A stretch of 64,000 nucleotides of DNA from Terribium retamae (GCF_022347545.1 NZ_JAKREW010000023.1:22993-86992); one strand, 5' to 3'. Numbered from the stretch's first letter, positions 17,468 through 27,265 are shown. Numbers and translations: made by a program. The notes: generated from the letters alone by a model not told the origin.

Positions 17468-18994
17468 ATGAGGCTTGAACTGCTCACACCCGCTGAAATG
17501 GCCGATGCCGATCGGCTGGCGATCGCTGAGGGGCCCTTCGACGGTATCGGGCTGATGCGAAATGCCGGAAGGGCGGTGGCGGACGTGGTGCTGGAGCGTT
17601 TCCCGGCTGCGGCGCACGTGCAGGTTTTGGTTGGTCCGGGCAACAATGGCGGCGATGGTTATGTGGCGGCCAGGATCCTGCAGGAAAGTGGCATCGCCGT
17701 TTCGCTGTGGGCATCGGGCACACCGCGCGAGGGGAGCGATGCGGCAATCGCTGCCGAGGAATGCCCCCTGACCGCATCACCGCTTGCGGAGTTCGAAGCG
17801 GCAGCCGGCGCTGTTGTCGTCGATGCGCTTTACGGCGCGGGGCTCTCGAAACCACTTTCCGGCGACGCTGCCCGCGCAGTCACGCTGATCACCGAAAAGA
17901 AACTGAAGGTTGTCGCCGTCGACTTGCCGTCCGGTGTATCGGGCGAAAGTGGCAAGGTGCTCGGAAGCGCTTTTCGCGCGGCGGTGACGGTAACCTTTGC
18001 GTGCAAGAAGCCAGGCCATCTTCTGCTGCCTGGGCGGGATTTGTGTGGAGACCTGATCGTTGCCGACATTGGCATCCGATCAAGCGTTCTCGATACGGTT
18101 GCCGGTCGGATTTTCGAGAACAAGCCGCCGCTTTGGCGTGACGTCTTTCCCAAGCCGGCAGTCGACACGCATAAGTACCGGCGCGGCCATGCCGGCATCT
18201 TTTCCGGCGGGCCGACTACGACCGGCGCCGCAAGGCTCTCCGCATTGGCAGCCGCGCGCGCCGGGGCAGGGGCCGTCACGGTATTTTCCCCAGGCAATGC
18301 CCTTGCGGTCAACGCCATGCACCTGACCTCGATCATGTTGCGAAAAGTCGACGATATCGCGGAACTTGCCGCGGTGCTCGGCGAGGGCAGGTCCTCTGCC
18401 TTCGTGCTGGGTCCGGGATTCGGTGTCGGTGAAAAGGCTCGCGATTTCGCGCTTGCCATATTGGCTGCCGGTGGTCGTCTCGCCGAAGCCGGAGCGGAAG
18501 GGCTTGTGCTCGACGCCGACGGCATCACCGCCTTTCGCGACGCGCCACAATGGTTGTTTGAAGCCGCTGCCCGGGCGGAGGCGCCAGCGCTGGTGTTGAC
18601 GCCACATGAAGGCGAATTCGTGCGACTGTTTCCGGAGATCGCAGGCAAGGAAGACCTATCGAAGCTTGGGAAGGCACGGGCGGCAGCCGAGGCGGCGCAT
18701 GCGGTCATCATCTACAAGGGAGCCGATACGGTGATCGCGGCGCCCGACGGTCGCACCGCCATCAACAGCAATGGCGCGCCCTGGCTGGCGACGGCGGGCT
18801 CGGGGGATGTGCTGGCCGGCATCGTTGCGGGCCTGATCGCACAGCGCATGCCGCCTTTCGAAGCGGCATGCGCAGCCGTATGGCTGCACGCGGAAGCGGG
18901 CAGCCAGCTCGGTCCGGGTCTCATCGCCGAGGATTTGCCAGCGGCTCTGCCGCGAGTGATCAAGCCGCTCTATCTTTCGCCAGATGCTGGATAA
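17468..18994 (+). CDS. nnr: Bifunctional NAD(P)H-hydrate epimerase/ADP-dependent dehydratase
   Basis: A 508-residue fusion that repairs hydrated NADH and NADPH. The N-terminal YjeF_N epimerase domain (about residues 1-210) has LVGPGNNGGDGYVAARIL. The C-terminal ribokinase-like dehydratase domain (about 225-500) has GPTTTGAARLSALAA, the VLGPGFG motif, VLTPHEGEF and ATAGSGDVLAGIVAGL. The start at 17468 is chosen because the family N-terminus begins MRLELLTPAEM there; the frame is open back to 17042 across the glnB promoter, which is not coding. It is divergent from glnBA. Expression is probably constitutive housekeeping. Confidence 0.95.
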   Translation: MRLELLTPAEMADADRLAIAEGPFDGIGLMRNAGRAVADVVLERFPAAAHVQVLVGPGNNGGDGYVAARILQESGIAVSLWASGTPREGSDAAIAAEECPLTASPLAEFEAAAGAVVVDALYGAGLSKPLSGDAARAVTLITEKKLKVVAVDLPSGVSGESGKVLGSAFRAAVTVTFACKKPGHLLLPGRDLCGDLIVADIGIRSSVLDTVAGRIFENKPPLWRDVFPKPAVDTHKYRRGHAGIFSGGPTTTGAARLSALAAARAGAGAVTVFSPGNALAVNAMHLTSIMLRKVDDIAELAAVLGEGRSSAFVLGPGFGVGEKARDFALAILAAGGRLAEAGAEGLVLDADGITAFRDAPQWLFEAAARAEAPALVLTPHEGEFVRLFPEIAGKEDLSKLGKARAAAEAAHAVIIYKGADTVIAAPDGRTAINSNGAPWLATAGSGDVLAGIVAGLIAQRMPPFEAACAAVWLHAEAGSQLGPGLIAEDLPAALPRVIKPLYLSPDAG

Positions 18995-19262
18995 GGGGTT
19001 TCTCGATGCTGTTTGAGATAGCGCTTGGCGCATTCCGGGTGGAGGTGGCGTAAAGCACAGCGCCTATTCGGCCCAACCGGCGGACCCTACAGCAGCTTAG
19101 CAGGGCTAAGCCGCGCTCAGGCGCATGACAGCGCGGGCTACACCTTGGTTCGACGATCGTGCGCTCTTATCTGTCAGATGGCAGGTCTTCGCGTGGTTGA
19201 CTTGGCCTTGCCCTTCCGATTTACCGTCACCAGCAAATCCCGACAGTCCGGACGCCTTTCCC

Positions 19263-22169
19263 ATGCTTGAAAAAACCTATGACGCAAAGAGCGTCGAGCC
19301 GAAGATCGCCAAGATTTGGGAGGAGGCGGATGCCTTCAGGGCCGGTGCGGGAGCCGAGGAAGGGGCAGAGCCTTTCTCGATCGTGATCCCGCCGCCCAAT
19401 GTCACCGGTTCGCTGCATATGGGCCACGCGCTCAACAACACGCTGCAGGACATCCTGGTGCGCTTCGAGCGCATGCGCGGCAAGAACGTGCTCTGGCAGC
19501 CCGGCATGGATCATGCAGGTATCGCCACCCAGATGGTGGTCGAGCGCAAGCTAATGGAAAGGCAAATCCATCGCCGCGACCTGACCCGGGAGCAGTTCGT
19601 CGAAAAGGTCTGGGAATGGAAGGATGAGTCCGGTGGCGCCATCTTCAATCAGCTCAAGCGGCTGGGTGCCTCGGCAGATTGGTCGCGTGAACGCTTCACT
19701 ATGGATGAGGGCCTTTCAAAGGCCGTGCTCGAAGTCTTCGTCACGCTGCATAAGGAAGGCCTGATCTACCGCGGCAAGCGGCTGGTGAACTGGGATCCGC
19801 AGTTCGAGACCGCGATCTCCGACCTCGAAGTCGAGAACAAGGAAGCCGACGGCCATATGTGGCACTTCAAGTACCCGCTGGCCGGCGGCGAGACCTACAC
19901 CTACGTCGAGAAAGACGCGGACGGGAACGTCACCCTGAAGGAAGAGCGCAATTACATTTCGATTGCGACCACCCGGCCGGAAACCATGCTGGGTGACGGC
20001 GCTGTGGCCGTTCATCCCTCAGACGAACGTTACGCGCCAATCGTCGGCAAGCTTTGCGAAATCCCGGTCGGCCCGAAGGAGCACCGGCGCCTGATCCCTA
20101 TCATCACCGACGAATATCCCGACCCGGCCTTTGGCTCCGGTGCGGTGAAGATCACCGGTGCGCATGACTTCAACGACTATCAGGTTGCGCGCCGCAACAA
20201 CATTCCGCTTTATCGGCTGATGGACACGCGGGCCGCCATGCGCGCCGATGGCGAGCCGTATGCCGACTATGCTGCGCAGGCACTGGAAATCGCGCGAACC
20301 GGAAATGTGCCGAGCGAAGCTGAAGTCGACGCGATCAATCTGGTTCCGGACGAATATCGAGGTCTTGATCGTTATGCTGCCCGCAAGCTGATCGTCGAGG
20401 CGATTACCGCGGAAGGGCTCGCCGTCACGGTCAAGGACGCGGAAGGCAATGACATTCCTTTCGTGGAAAAGAAGAAGCTCATGCAGCCTTTCGGCGATCG
20501 GTCGAATGTTGTGATCGAGCCGATGTTGACCGACCAGTGGTTCCTCGATGCCAAGGTGCTGGCAAAACCGGCGCTGGCTTCGGTGCGCGAAGGGCGCACC
20601 AAATTCGTGCCGAAGAACTGGGAAAAGACCTATTACGACTGGATGGAGAACATCGAACCCTGGTGTATTTCACGCCAACTCTGGTGGGGACACCAGATAC
20701 CGGCGTGGTATGGACCGGATGGGCACATCTTTGTCGAGAAGACCGAGGAAGAGGCGCTCGAGGCTGCGATTCAGCACTATCTGGCCCACGAAGGTCCCTG
20801 GAAGGCATGGGTCGAGGAGAAGCTGGAGAACTTCCAGCCCGGTGAGATCCTGACCCGTGACGAAGACGTTCTCGATACCTGGTTCTCATCCGCTCTGTGG
20901 CCGTTCTCGACGCTTGGCTGGCCGGACAAGACGCCGGAGCTGAAGACCTACTACCAGACCGATGTGCTGGTAACCGGCTTCGACATCATCTTCTTCTGGG
21001 TCGCCCGCATGATGATGATGGGACTGCACTTCATGGATGAAGAGCCGTTCCACACGGTCTATGTGCACGCACTGGTGCGCGACAAGAACGGGCAGAAGAT
21101 GTCGAAGTCGAAAGGCAACGTCATCGATCCGCTCGAGCTTATCGATGAATATGGTGCCGATGCCCTGCGCTTCACGCTGGCGATCATGGCAGCGCAGGGG
21201 CGCGACGTGAAGCTCGACCCGGCGCGTATTGCCGGCTACCGCAACTTCGGCACCAAGCTGTGGAATGCGACACGCTTCGCCGAAATGAACGGCGTCGCCC
21301 GGGATGACTCATTCTGGTTGCACGATGCCAAGCTCGCGGTGAACCGCTGGATCCTGACCGAGCTGACCCGCGCGGCGCGCGAGATCACCGATGCAATCAC
21401 CTCCTATCGCTTCAACGAGGCGGCCGGTGCGGCCTATCGCTTTGTCTGGAACCTGTTCTGCGACTGGTATCTGGAACTGCTGAAGCCGGTTTTCATGGGC
21501 GAGGACGAGGCCGCCAAGGCCGAGAGCCGCGCCTGCGTCGCCTTCGTGTTGGACGAGATCTACAAGTTGCTTCATCCCCTGATGCCATTCATGACGGAAG
21601 AGCTGTGGGCTGAGACTGCGGGCGAGGGCACGGAACGTCCCTCCCTGCTGTGCCATGCCGCCTGGCCGGCGCCAGACTTCGAGGACGTGGAATCGGCTGA
21701 CGACATCAATTGGTTGATTGATCTCGTGACCGGCATTCGCTCGGTGCGTTCAGAAATGAATGTGCCGCCGTCTGCGATCGCGCCGTTGGTGGTTATCGGT
21801 GCAAATGCTGTGACCAAGGAACGATTGGTCCATCACGAAGCGGCGATCAAGCGGCTGGCGCGGGTCGGCGAGATTTCGCATGGCGATACCGCCCCGAACG
21901 GGTCCGCACAGATCGTGCTTGGTGAGGCAACGGTATGTCTGCCGCTTGGCAGCCTGATCGATCTCGCGGCCGAAGCGGCGCGCCTGCAGAAGGAACTGGC
22001 CAAGGTGACCGAAGAAATCGCTCGCCTGCACAAGAAGCTGTCGAACGAGAAGTTCGTCGCAAACGCTCCCGAAGAGGTGGTTGAAGTAGAGCGCGAGAAG
22101 CTCACCGAATACAATGAACAGCAGGCGAAGCTCTCTGCAGCGCTTACCCGCGTGCGCGACGCCGGCTAA
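19263..22169 (+). CDS. valS: Valine-tRNA ligase
   Basis: A 968-residue class I synthetase that charges tRNA-Val. The nucleotide-binding HIGH motif appears as HMGH (residues 52-55) after PPPNVTGSL, and KMSKS is at 612-616. The editing domain lies between them and the C-terminal arm is a coiled coil (about 905-965) rich in Lys and Glu, as in the family. The start at 19263 (ATG) gives MLEKTYDAKSVEPKIAKIW, the usual N-terminus; the frame is open to 19125 without family similarity. The 268 bases between nnr and valS hold no recognisable gene. Confidence 0.98.
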   Translation: MLEKTYDAKSVEPKIAKIWEEADAFRAGAGAEEGAEPFSIVIPPPNVTGSLHMGHALNNTLQDILVRFERMRGKNVLWQPGMDHAGIATQMVVERKLMERQIHRRDLTREQFVEKVWEWKDESGGAIFNQLKRLGASADWSRERFTMDEGLSKAVLEVFVTLHKEGLIYRGKRLVNWDPQFETAISDLEVENKEADGHMWHFKYPLAGGETYTYVEKDADGNVTLKEERNYISIATTRPETMLGDGAVAVHPSDERYAPIVGKLCEIPVGPKEHRRLIPIITDEYPDPAFGSGAVKITGAHDFNDYQVARRNNIPLYRLMDTRAAMRADGEPYADYAAQALEIARTGNVPSEAEVDAINLVPDEYRGLDRYAARKLIVEAITAEGLAVTVKDAEGNDIPFVEKKKLMQPFGDRSNVVIEPMLTDQWFLDAKVLAKPALASVREGRTKFVPKNWEKTYYDWMENIEPWCISRQLWWGHQIPAWYGPDGHIFVEKTEEEALEAAIQHYLAHEGPWKAWVEEKLENFQPGEILTRDEDVLDTWFSSALWPFSTLGWPDKTPELKTYYQTDVLVTGFDIIFFWVARMMMMGLHFMDEEPFHTVYVHALVRDKNGQKMSKSKGNVIDPLELIDEYGADALRFTLAIMAAQGRDVKLDPARIAGYRNFGTKLWNATRFAEMNGVARDDSFWLHDAKLAVNRWILTELTRAAREITDAITSYRFNEAAGAAYRFVWNLFCDWYLELLKPVFMGEDEAAKAESRACVAFVLDEIYKLLHPLMPFMTEELWAETAGEGTERPSLLCHAAWPAPDFEDVESADDINWLIDLVTGIRSVRSEMNVPPSAIAPLVVIGANAVTKERLVHHEAAIKRLARVGEISHGDTAPNGSAQIVLGEATVCLPLGSLIDLAAEAARLQKELAKVTEEIARLHKKLSNEKFVANAPEEVVEVEREKLTEYNEQQAKLSAALTRVRDAG

Positions 22170-22590
22170 CCCATCAAGCTATTCCAGATCGCGTTCTGCC
22201 AGCCTTGGTGCGGTGGCGGAACGCTGATTCCTGAGGGCCTTCGAAGGCCGTGGGAGACCATTCGAAGCCTATTTAATAGGCATTCCGTTGCGTCACAATT
22301 GACGTAAACGGAAACTTTTGAACGCATTGTTGCCATAATGTAACAATTGCGAGCTTAGCCTCGCAAAATGAGGCTTTTTCGCGCGTTTTCCGGACATTTC
22401 AGTGCATTTTTGTTGCGCAGGCTCTCAAAAACGATGGCTTTTTGGTGTCTGCGCAAGTGCTGCGGCCGCTAGACCAAATGTATTAGTGGCCACCGTGAAA
22501 ATCTGTACTTGTACAACCAAAAATTCGTTATTGCCTCATTAACGCGAATTGGTTCTAGCTTGGTGCACGAATTTCCGGGGAGAGGATTTC
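22170..22590. other. 421-base gap between valS and the FadL-like gene
   Basis: No credible gene. It holds a perfect palindrome GGCCTTCGAAGGCC (22236-22249), a second inverted repeat GCCTATTTAATAGGC (22267-22281) and an intrinsic terminator at 22357-22379. The A+T content is higher than in the flanking genes towards 22300-22350 and 22500-22560, where the promoter of the downstream porin gene is expected. Confidence 0.6.
22357..22379 (+). terminator. Probable intrinsic terminator downstream of valS
   Basis: AGCCTC (22357-22362) pairs with GAGGCT (22370-22375) around a 7-base loop and is followed by TTTT. It lies almost 190 bases after the valS stop, far for a valS terminator, so it could also end a short unannotated RNA. 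Confidence 0.6.
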
Positions 22591-23796
22591 ATGACCAATC
22601 TACGTATCAAGGCGCTCCTGGGGGCAGGGTGCATGTCGCTGGCGCTGATCGGCACGGCAAATGCCGGCGGCTTCTCGCGCGGCTCGGCCGATACGGACAT
22701 CATCTTCGAACAGGGCAACTTCAACATGCGCACGAGCGTCACCTATGTGACGCCGAAGCGTAAGTTCAGCAAGAATGGCAATCCGGCATTGGTCGGTACC
22801 GATTATGCCGAGGACTACGTCATCCCTTCGGCTGCGGTAAAGTTCAACCTGACCGACAACCTTCGTTGTGCTGGCACGCTCGTAAATAACAACGGCGGTA
22901 ATGCGAAGTACGAGTCCCCAACGCTGAGCGGCAAGATATCCGAAGAGTTTACGACTTATGAATCTGCGTTGACCTGCGGCGTCGGGTTTGATGTCGGCAA
23001 GGGCAGGCTTTGGGTGCTTGGCGGCGGCTTCATGGAGAAGTTCGACTATAGTCGCGTAAATTCTTACGCGGCATTGGGGCTGGGTAACGCCACTTTGGAT
23101 CTGGAAGGCCAGGAATATGGCTACCGCCTTGGAGCTGCCTATGAGATTCCGGACATCGCGTTGCGTGGACAGGTTATGTACCGCTCGGGCACGAAGTATG
23201 GCGCGGATGGCGGTTTGACGGCGCCGGCAGCTGTGTTGGCCAAGGCAACGGCAGGCACGCCGCTCCAAGCGCGATTCCTGCAGATTATTCAGCAGGCCGG
23301 TCCGAACGCGCCAGTTCCAGTCGACGCCATCGGTGTCGGCAACCTGCCACAGAGCGTTGAGTTCAAACTGCAGACGGGCGTAGCACCGGGTTGGCTGGCG
23401 TTCGGTAGCGTCAAGTGGACCGACTGGAGCCAGCTTACCACGTTGGACGTTCGCTCCAAGATTGGCGATGTGACAGTTTCTTCGGACAAGTATTTCTGGA
23501 AGGATGGCTGGACAGTCACCGGCGGCGTTGGCCATGCCTTTAACGATCAGCTTTCTGGTTTTGCCAGCCTGACCTGGGATCAAGGCGTTGGCACCGGTTG
23601 GGACATCATCGGTGACACTTATACGCTGGCGGTTGGCGGTTCCTACAAGGACGGCATGGGCGGCGAATTCCGTGGCGGGATCGGCTTCAGCTATCTCGGT
23701 TCGGGGGAAGAGACGCAATACGCCCCCGGCACCAACCAGGCTGTCAAATCGGGCTATGCTTTTGCCTTCAACGGCGGCTACAGCGTCAAGTGGTAA
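22591..23796 (+). CDS. FadL/OmpP1/TodX family outer-membrane protein
   Basis: A 401-residue beta-barrel protein with a signal peptide of about 25 residues ending TANA. The mature part has many alternating aromatic strands and a C-terminal YSVKW that ends in an aromatic residue, as outer-membrane barrels do. The NLPQSVEFKLQTGVAPGWLAFGSVKWTDW stretch near residue 255 matches the FadL barrel. FadL proteins let hydrophobic compounds such as long-chain fatty acids cross the outer membrane; the substrate here is unknown. The ATG at 22591 has GGGGAGAGGA upstream. The gene ends at a strong terminator. Confidence 0.88.
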   Translation: MTNLRIKALLGAGCMSLALIGTANAGGFSRGSADTDIIFEQGNFNMRTSVTYVTPKRKFSKNGNPALVGTDYAEDYVIPSAAVKFNLTDNLRCAGTLVNNNGGNAKYESPTLSGKISEEFTTYESALTCGVGFDVGKGRLWVLGGGFMEKFDYSRVNSYAALGLGNATLDLEGQEYGYRLGAAYEIPDIALRGQVMYRSGTKYGADGGLTAPAAVLAKATAGTPLQARFLQIIQQAGPNAPVPVDAIGVGNLPQSVEFKLQTGVAPGWLAFGSVKWTDWSQLTTLDVRSKIGDVTVSSDKYFWKDGWTVTGGVGHAFNDQLSGFASLTWDQGVGTGWDIIGDTYTLAVGGSYKDGMGGEFRGGIGFSYLGSGEETQYAPGTNQAVKSGYAFAFNGGYSVKW

Positions 23797-23813
23797 GCTA
23801 TTCTTTCTGATCT

Positions 23814-23843
23814 AAAAAAGCCGGGCCAACGCCCGGCTTTTTT
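23814..23843. terminator. Strong intrinsic terminator after the FadL-like gene
   Basis: A 13-bp stem, A6-GCCGGGC (23814-23826) with GCCCGGC-T6 (23831-23843), closes a CAAC loop. The A and T runs make it active on both strands in principle. Confidence 0.93.
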
Positions 23844-24317
23844 ATTGCGTGGAGATCGCGCGGCCAAGCCGAGCATTCCCTCTGGCGGGACGCGTTCCGC
23901 GTGCCGTAAATGCAACATCAACGGCCTCATTCATAATTGTGACGTTTCGGCAACAGTTTCGAAACAAGCCATCGGCTAAGAAGCGGCAGCGGGCGCGATG
24001 CCCATTTCCCGCCATAAACCCGGAGCACCTCGGTAGGGCCCCGGCAAGACCTCAGCAGGTCAGGCGAGGGGTGGGCCGCAAGGCCGCGGCAGGAACCGAA
24101 ATGAACGCTAACGTGTTTATCAATGCCAGCCAGGGGAAACGCAGCGCGATTGCCATATCGCCGCGCGGTTTCAACCGTAGTTTGGCCGGAAATGCGTGGC
24201 AGAATTCGTTGAAATGTGAGTCGCTGCGTAACGCATCGCGCAAAAGCGCAACCGCGAGATCGTTGGCTTGTAAGGGTTTGATCGTCCGCATGGACGATGC
24301 GGAAGAAATGCACTGCC
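23844..24317. other. 474-base gap before exoR
   Basis: No gene is supported. A plus-strand frame at 23849-24331 is very basic, resembles no family and runs into exoR, so it was left out. A small GACCT/AGGTC hairpin near 24045-24060 is the only local structure noticed. The region presumably carries the exoR promoter, but no clear -35/-10 pair could be assigned. Confidence 0.5.
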
Positions 24318-25148
24318 ATGCGGGTCGGTGAGTTGGCACGGTCATCGGTTTTGACGGTCCTGGTCGCGGTAGCGACCCTGGGTGCCGCAGGCCAAGCTTT
24401 TGCCTTCGATGAAAAAATCTTCGACGACAAGACCGGCGTGAAGCCGAAGTCTAGCCCATGGGAAGTTTTCCAGTTCGGTTTCTCGGCCTACAAGAACGGT
24501 CACAAGGAACAGGCCGTCGAGGCTTATAAATATGCTGCCGAGAATGGCCAGATCGGTGCGACCTGGAAGCTGGCACGCATGTATGCTGAAGGCGATGGCG
24601 TAGCCCAGGATGATTATGCCGCCTACAAGTTCTTCTCCGAAATTGCCGACCAGGATGTGGAGCCGGGTTCTCCGGAGGAAAGCTATGTCTCTGACGCGCT
24701 TGTTGCGTTGGGTGATTACCTCAAGCAGGGCATTCCCGGCAGTCCGGTAAACGCCGACCCGGTCGCCGCGCAGGAATACTTCATGCGCGCGGCCGCCAAT
24801 TACCGCAATCCGAACGCCCAGTATGAGATGGGCAAGATGTTCCTGAAAGGCGAGGGCGGTGTGAAGGCCAGCGTCAGGCAGGCCGGCCGCTGGCTGCAGC
24901 TTGCCGCCGAAAAGGGTCATGCAGGGGCGCAAGCTACGCTTGGCAACCTTTTGTTCCAAAGCGGAAAAGTGGTTCGCGGGCTAGCCATGATGACCGCCGC
25001 GCTTTCGCGCGCTACGCCGGCCGATCAACCGTGGATACGATCCATGCAGGAAGAGGCCTTCGCTGTCTCAGGCGAAGCCGACCGCCGCACCGCGATTTCG
25101 CTGGCTGACGACATGTTGGCCAAAGGCGTCACCGGCGCAGAGCAGTAA
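24318..25148 (+). CDS. exoR: ExoR, periplasmic Sel1-repeat regulator of exopolysaccharide
   Basis: A 276-residue protein with a signal peptide ending AGQAFA at about residue 29, followed by Sel1-type repeats: FGFSAYKNGHKEQAVEAYKYAAENGQ, TWKLARMYAEGDGVAQDDYAAYKFF, and later NPNAQYEMGKMFLKGEGG and GHAGAQATLGNLLFQSGK. This repeat order and the closing PADQPWIRSMQEEAF block match rhizobial ExoR, which holds the ExoS sensor kinase inactive in the periplasm and so controls succinoglycan, motility and acid response. The start at 24318 (MRVGELARSS) matches the family; an in-frame ATG at 24297 is less likely. exoS and chvI are not in the window. Confidence 0.92.
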   Translation: MRVGELARSSVLTVLVAVATLGAAGQAFAFDEKIFDDKTGVKPKSSPWEVFQFGFSAYKNGHKEQAVEAYKYAAENGQIGATWKLARMYAEGDGVAQDDYAAYKFFSEIADQDVEPGSPEESYVSDALVALGDYLKQGIPGSPVNADPVAAQEYFMRAAANYRNPNAQYEMGKMFLKGEGGVKASVRQAGRWLQLAAEKGHAGAQATLGNLLFQSGKVVRGLAMMTAALSRATPADQPWIRSMQEEAFAVSGEADRRTAISLADDMLAKGVTGAEQ

Positions 25149-25176
25149 TAGCCGCAAGCCCCTCTCACCGCCACCA

Positions 25177-25971
25177 TCAGGCGGCTTCGAGAGCGAGTTC
25201 CACCGCGACCGGTACGTGATCGGACGGCTTTTCCCATGCCCGCACGTGCTTTTCGATCGACGCGGCTGTGAAGCGGTTGGCCGCTTCAGGCGATAACAGC
25301 AGGTGGTCGATACGGATGCCGTTGTTTTTCTGCCACGCGCCGGCCTGGTAGTCCCAGAAGGTATAGACATCCGGGGCGTCGCTGACGGAGCGCACGGCTT
25401 CGGTGAAGCCCAGATTCTCCAAGCGCCGAAAAGCCTGCCGGGTTTCAGGCTGGAACAGGGCGTCGCCCAGCCAGGCTTCCGGATATCTGGCGTCGATGGG
25501 GTCGGGGATGACGTTGTAGTCGCCAGCCAGGATGAGCGCCTCTTCCAGTGCCAGTCGCGCCTTAGCCCACCGCTCCAGCCGCGCCATCCAGGAGAGTTTG
25601 TAAGGAAACTTCACCGGATCATGGATTGGATTGCCGTTCGGCAGATAGAGCGACACGACACGCAATGCGCCTTTGTCGGTGGAGAACACCCCTTCGATGA
25701 AACGGGCTTGCTCGTCGGCAGCATCGCCGGGCAAGCCGCGATTGACTTCGTCGAAACGCAGCTTCGACAGGATGGCGACGCCGTTGAAGCCTTTTTGGCC
25801 GTGCGTCTCCACATGGTAGCCGAGCGCCTCCACCTCGAAACGAGGGAACTGGTCGTCTACGGTCTTGATCTCCTGCAGGCAGACGATGTCGGGCTGGCTC
25901 TCGCGCAGCCAATGGATGAGATTCTCGATACGAGCGCGCACGCCGTTGATGTTCCAGGTGACGATTTTCAT
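25177..25971 (-). CDS. xthA: Exodeoxyribonuclease III
   Basis: A 264-residue AP endonuclease and 3'-5' exonuclease of base excision repair. The metal-binding NINGVRAR block with Asn7 and the LQEIKT segment with Glu34 are at the N-terminus, GDYNVIPDPIDARYPE lies in the middle, and the C-terminal RIDHLLLSPEA and SDHVPVAVEL give the catalytic Asp-His pair. The length is normal. It converges on exoR across 28 bases without a visible terminator. Confidence 0.96.
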   Translation of the reverse strand: MKIVTWNINGVRARIENLIHWLRESQPDIVCLQEIKTVDDQFPRFEVEALGYHVETHGQKGFNGVAILSKLRFDEVNRGLPGDAADEQARFIEGVFSTDKGALRVVSLYLPNGNPIHDPVKFPYKLSWMARLERWAKARLALEEALILAGDYNVIPDPIDARYPEAWLGDALFQPETRQAFRRLENLGFTEAVRSVSDAPDVYTFWDYQAGAWQKNNGIRIDHLLLSPEAANRFTAASIEKHVRAWEKPSDHVPVAVELALEAA

Positions 25972-26014
25972 GAAAGTCCCGCGACGAGTTCAAGCAATCA
26001 AGAATAGGCAATTC

Positions 26015-26113
26015 ATGTTTCGATTCGATCCTGCATTATCCATCGCAGGAAGGGAACCCGAACGCCCCTATATGACCGACGATGGGGACATCATCTTGCC
26101 AAATCCCTCCTGA
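26015..26113 (+). CDS. Possible small protein of 32 residues
   Basis: An ATG-started frame of 32 codons between xthA and the nucleoside hydrolase gene, both on the other strand. The peptide ends YMTDDGDIILPNPS and is acidic at its C-terminus. The only upstream signal is AATAGGCA, a weak ribosome binding site. No family is recognised. It may be a chance frame. Confidence 0.25.
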   Translation: MFRFDPALSIAGREPERPYMTDDGDIILPNPS

Positions 26114-26176
26114 CTGTGGATGCAACCCGGCGCTAAAAGGCCGCCTGGACAGCGGCCTTCCGTCGGACTTAAGGGG

Positions 26177-27265
26177 CTAGTCCTTCGCTACCGGCACCGG
26201 TCTGGTCAGCATATCGACATAGAAGTCGTTGAAACGTTTGTTGTCGAATTCCTTGACCACCTTCATCTTCTGCAACAGTGGTGTCGGCTGGTCTTGCCAA
26301 TAGCCGAGGGTGCGGCCGTAGCCGGGACCGAAGGTGACATCCACATCGATATAGAGGTCTTCAACCCTGGTCGCGAATGTCGGGTCGACGAGATAGGCAA
26401 GAGCCAACGTATCGAACACGCTTGCCTTGGCCTTGGCATCCTTGGCGAAGCGCTCGGCCATCCAGCTCTCGCTGAGCAGTTTCTGCACCGGACCTTCCTT
26501 GGCGACGATACGGTCGAATTCCGCCTTTCCGATCTGGGTGATGTCGGTGACGTCGAGCGGGATGAGGGCTTGCGGAATCGGCTCGCGCATGACGATACGG
26601 GCGGCCTCCGGATCGATCCAGACATTCATCTCGGCAGCGGGGGTGGTGTTGCCCTTAACGTCCACCGCGCCCGCCATGTAGACGATCCGCTTGATCAAAG
26701 GCACGATCTCCGGATTTTTGCGAATGGCAAGAGCAATATTTGTGGCCGGACCAATGACCAGCAGCGATACTTCGCCGGGGTTTGCCTTAACGGTATCGAT
26801 GATGAAGTCGACTGCGTTTTCCTGGCGCAGTTTTGCCTTGGTAGCGAAGCCATCCGGCGGAGCGATAAGGCCCTTGTCGGTCGGTTGCGGGCGATGGAAC
26901 GAGGTCTTGTAGCTTTCCCCGAAGCCGAACAGGGCACGCTCATGTTCGAAGCTGCGCGGATCATGGACCAAGGGGAGGTTTGCTCCCGCATACACTCCAA
27001 CTTTTTCCTCGATCCCCAGGCGTTCGACCGCGCGCAAAGCGTCTGCGACTTCTTGTTTGAGCCAGTTGTTGCCGGTCACGATCGTGAGGCCGAGAAGGTC
27101 GATAACGCCGTCCTTCTGGAGTTGCGCCGCCATGATGAGCGTCTGGCCATCGTCGCCGATGGTACTGAAGTCGGTGTCGATTATGACTTTCTCCGGCGCG
27201 GCATTGGCGAGGGACACCATGAAAGAGCCCGCGGCGGCCAAGAAGATTGTGATGAAACGTTTCAT
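26177..27265 (-). CDS. Secreted nucleoside hydrolase
   Basis: A 362-residue protein with a signal peptide of about 22 residues (ending SLANA), so it is predicted to act in the periplasm. The mature N-terminus VIIDTDFSTIGDDGQTLIMA is the calcium-binding aspartate cluster of nucleoside hydrolases with two extra residues compared with the usual DTDPGxDDA form. Later blocks include LTIVTGNNWLKQEVADAL, VYAGANLPL, LLVIGPATNIALAI and MAGAVDVKGN with AEMNVWIDPEAA. The family splits N-ribosides into base and ribose. Upstream is a 167-base gap to the GlxA-type regulator on the same strand. Confidence 0.87.
   Translation of the reverse strand: MKRFITIFLAAAGSFMVSLANAAPEKVIIDTDFSTIGDDGQTLIMAAQLQKDGVIDLLGLTIVTGNNWLKQEVADALRAVERLGIEEKVGVYAGANLPLVHDPRSFEHERALFGFGESYKTSFHRPQPTDKGLIAPPDGFATKAKLRQENAVDFIIDTVKANPGEVSLLVIGPATNIALAIRKNPEIVPLIKRIVYMAGAVDVKGNTTPAAEMNVWIDPEAARIVMREPIPQALIPLDVTDITQIGKAEFDRIVAKEGPVQKLLSESWMAERFAKDAKAKASVFDTLALAYLVDPTFATRVEDLYIDVDVTFGPGYGRTLGYWQDQPTPLLQKMKVVKEFDNKRFNDFYVDMLTRPVPVAKD

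Noticed and set aside
23849..24331. 160-codon plus-strand frame before exoR
   Set aside because: Highly basic, no family pattern, and overlaps the exoR start; the region is better read as non-coding.
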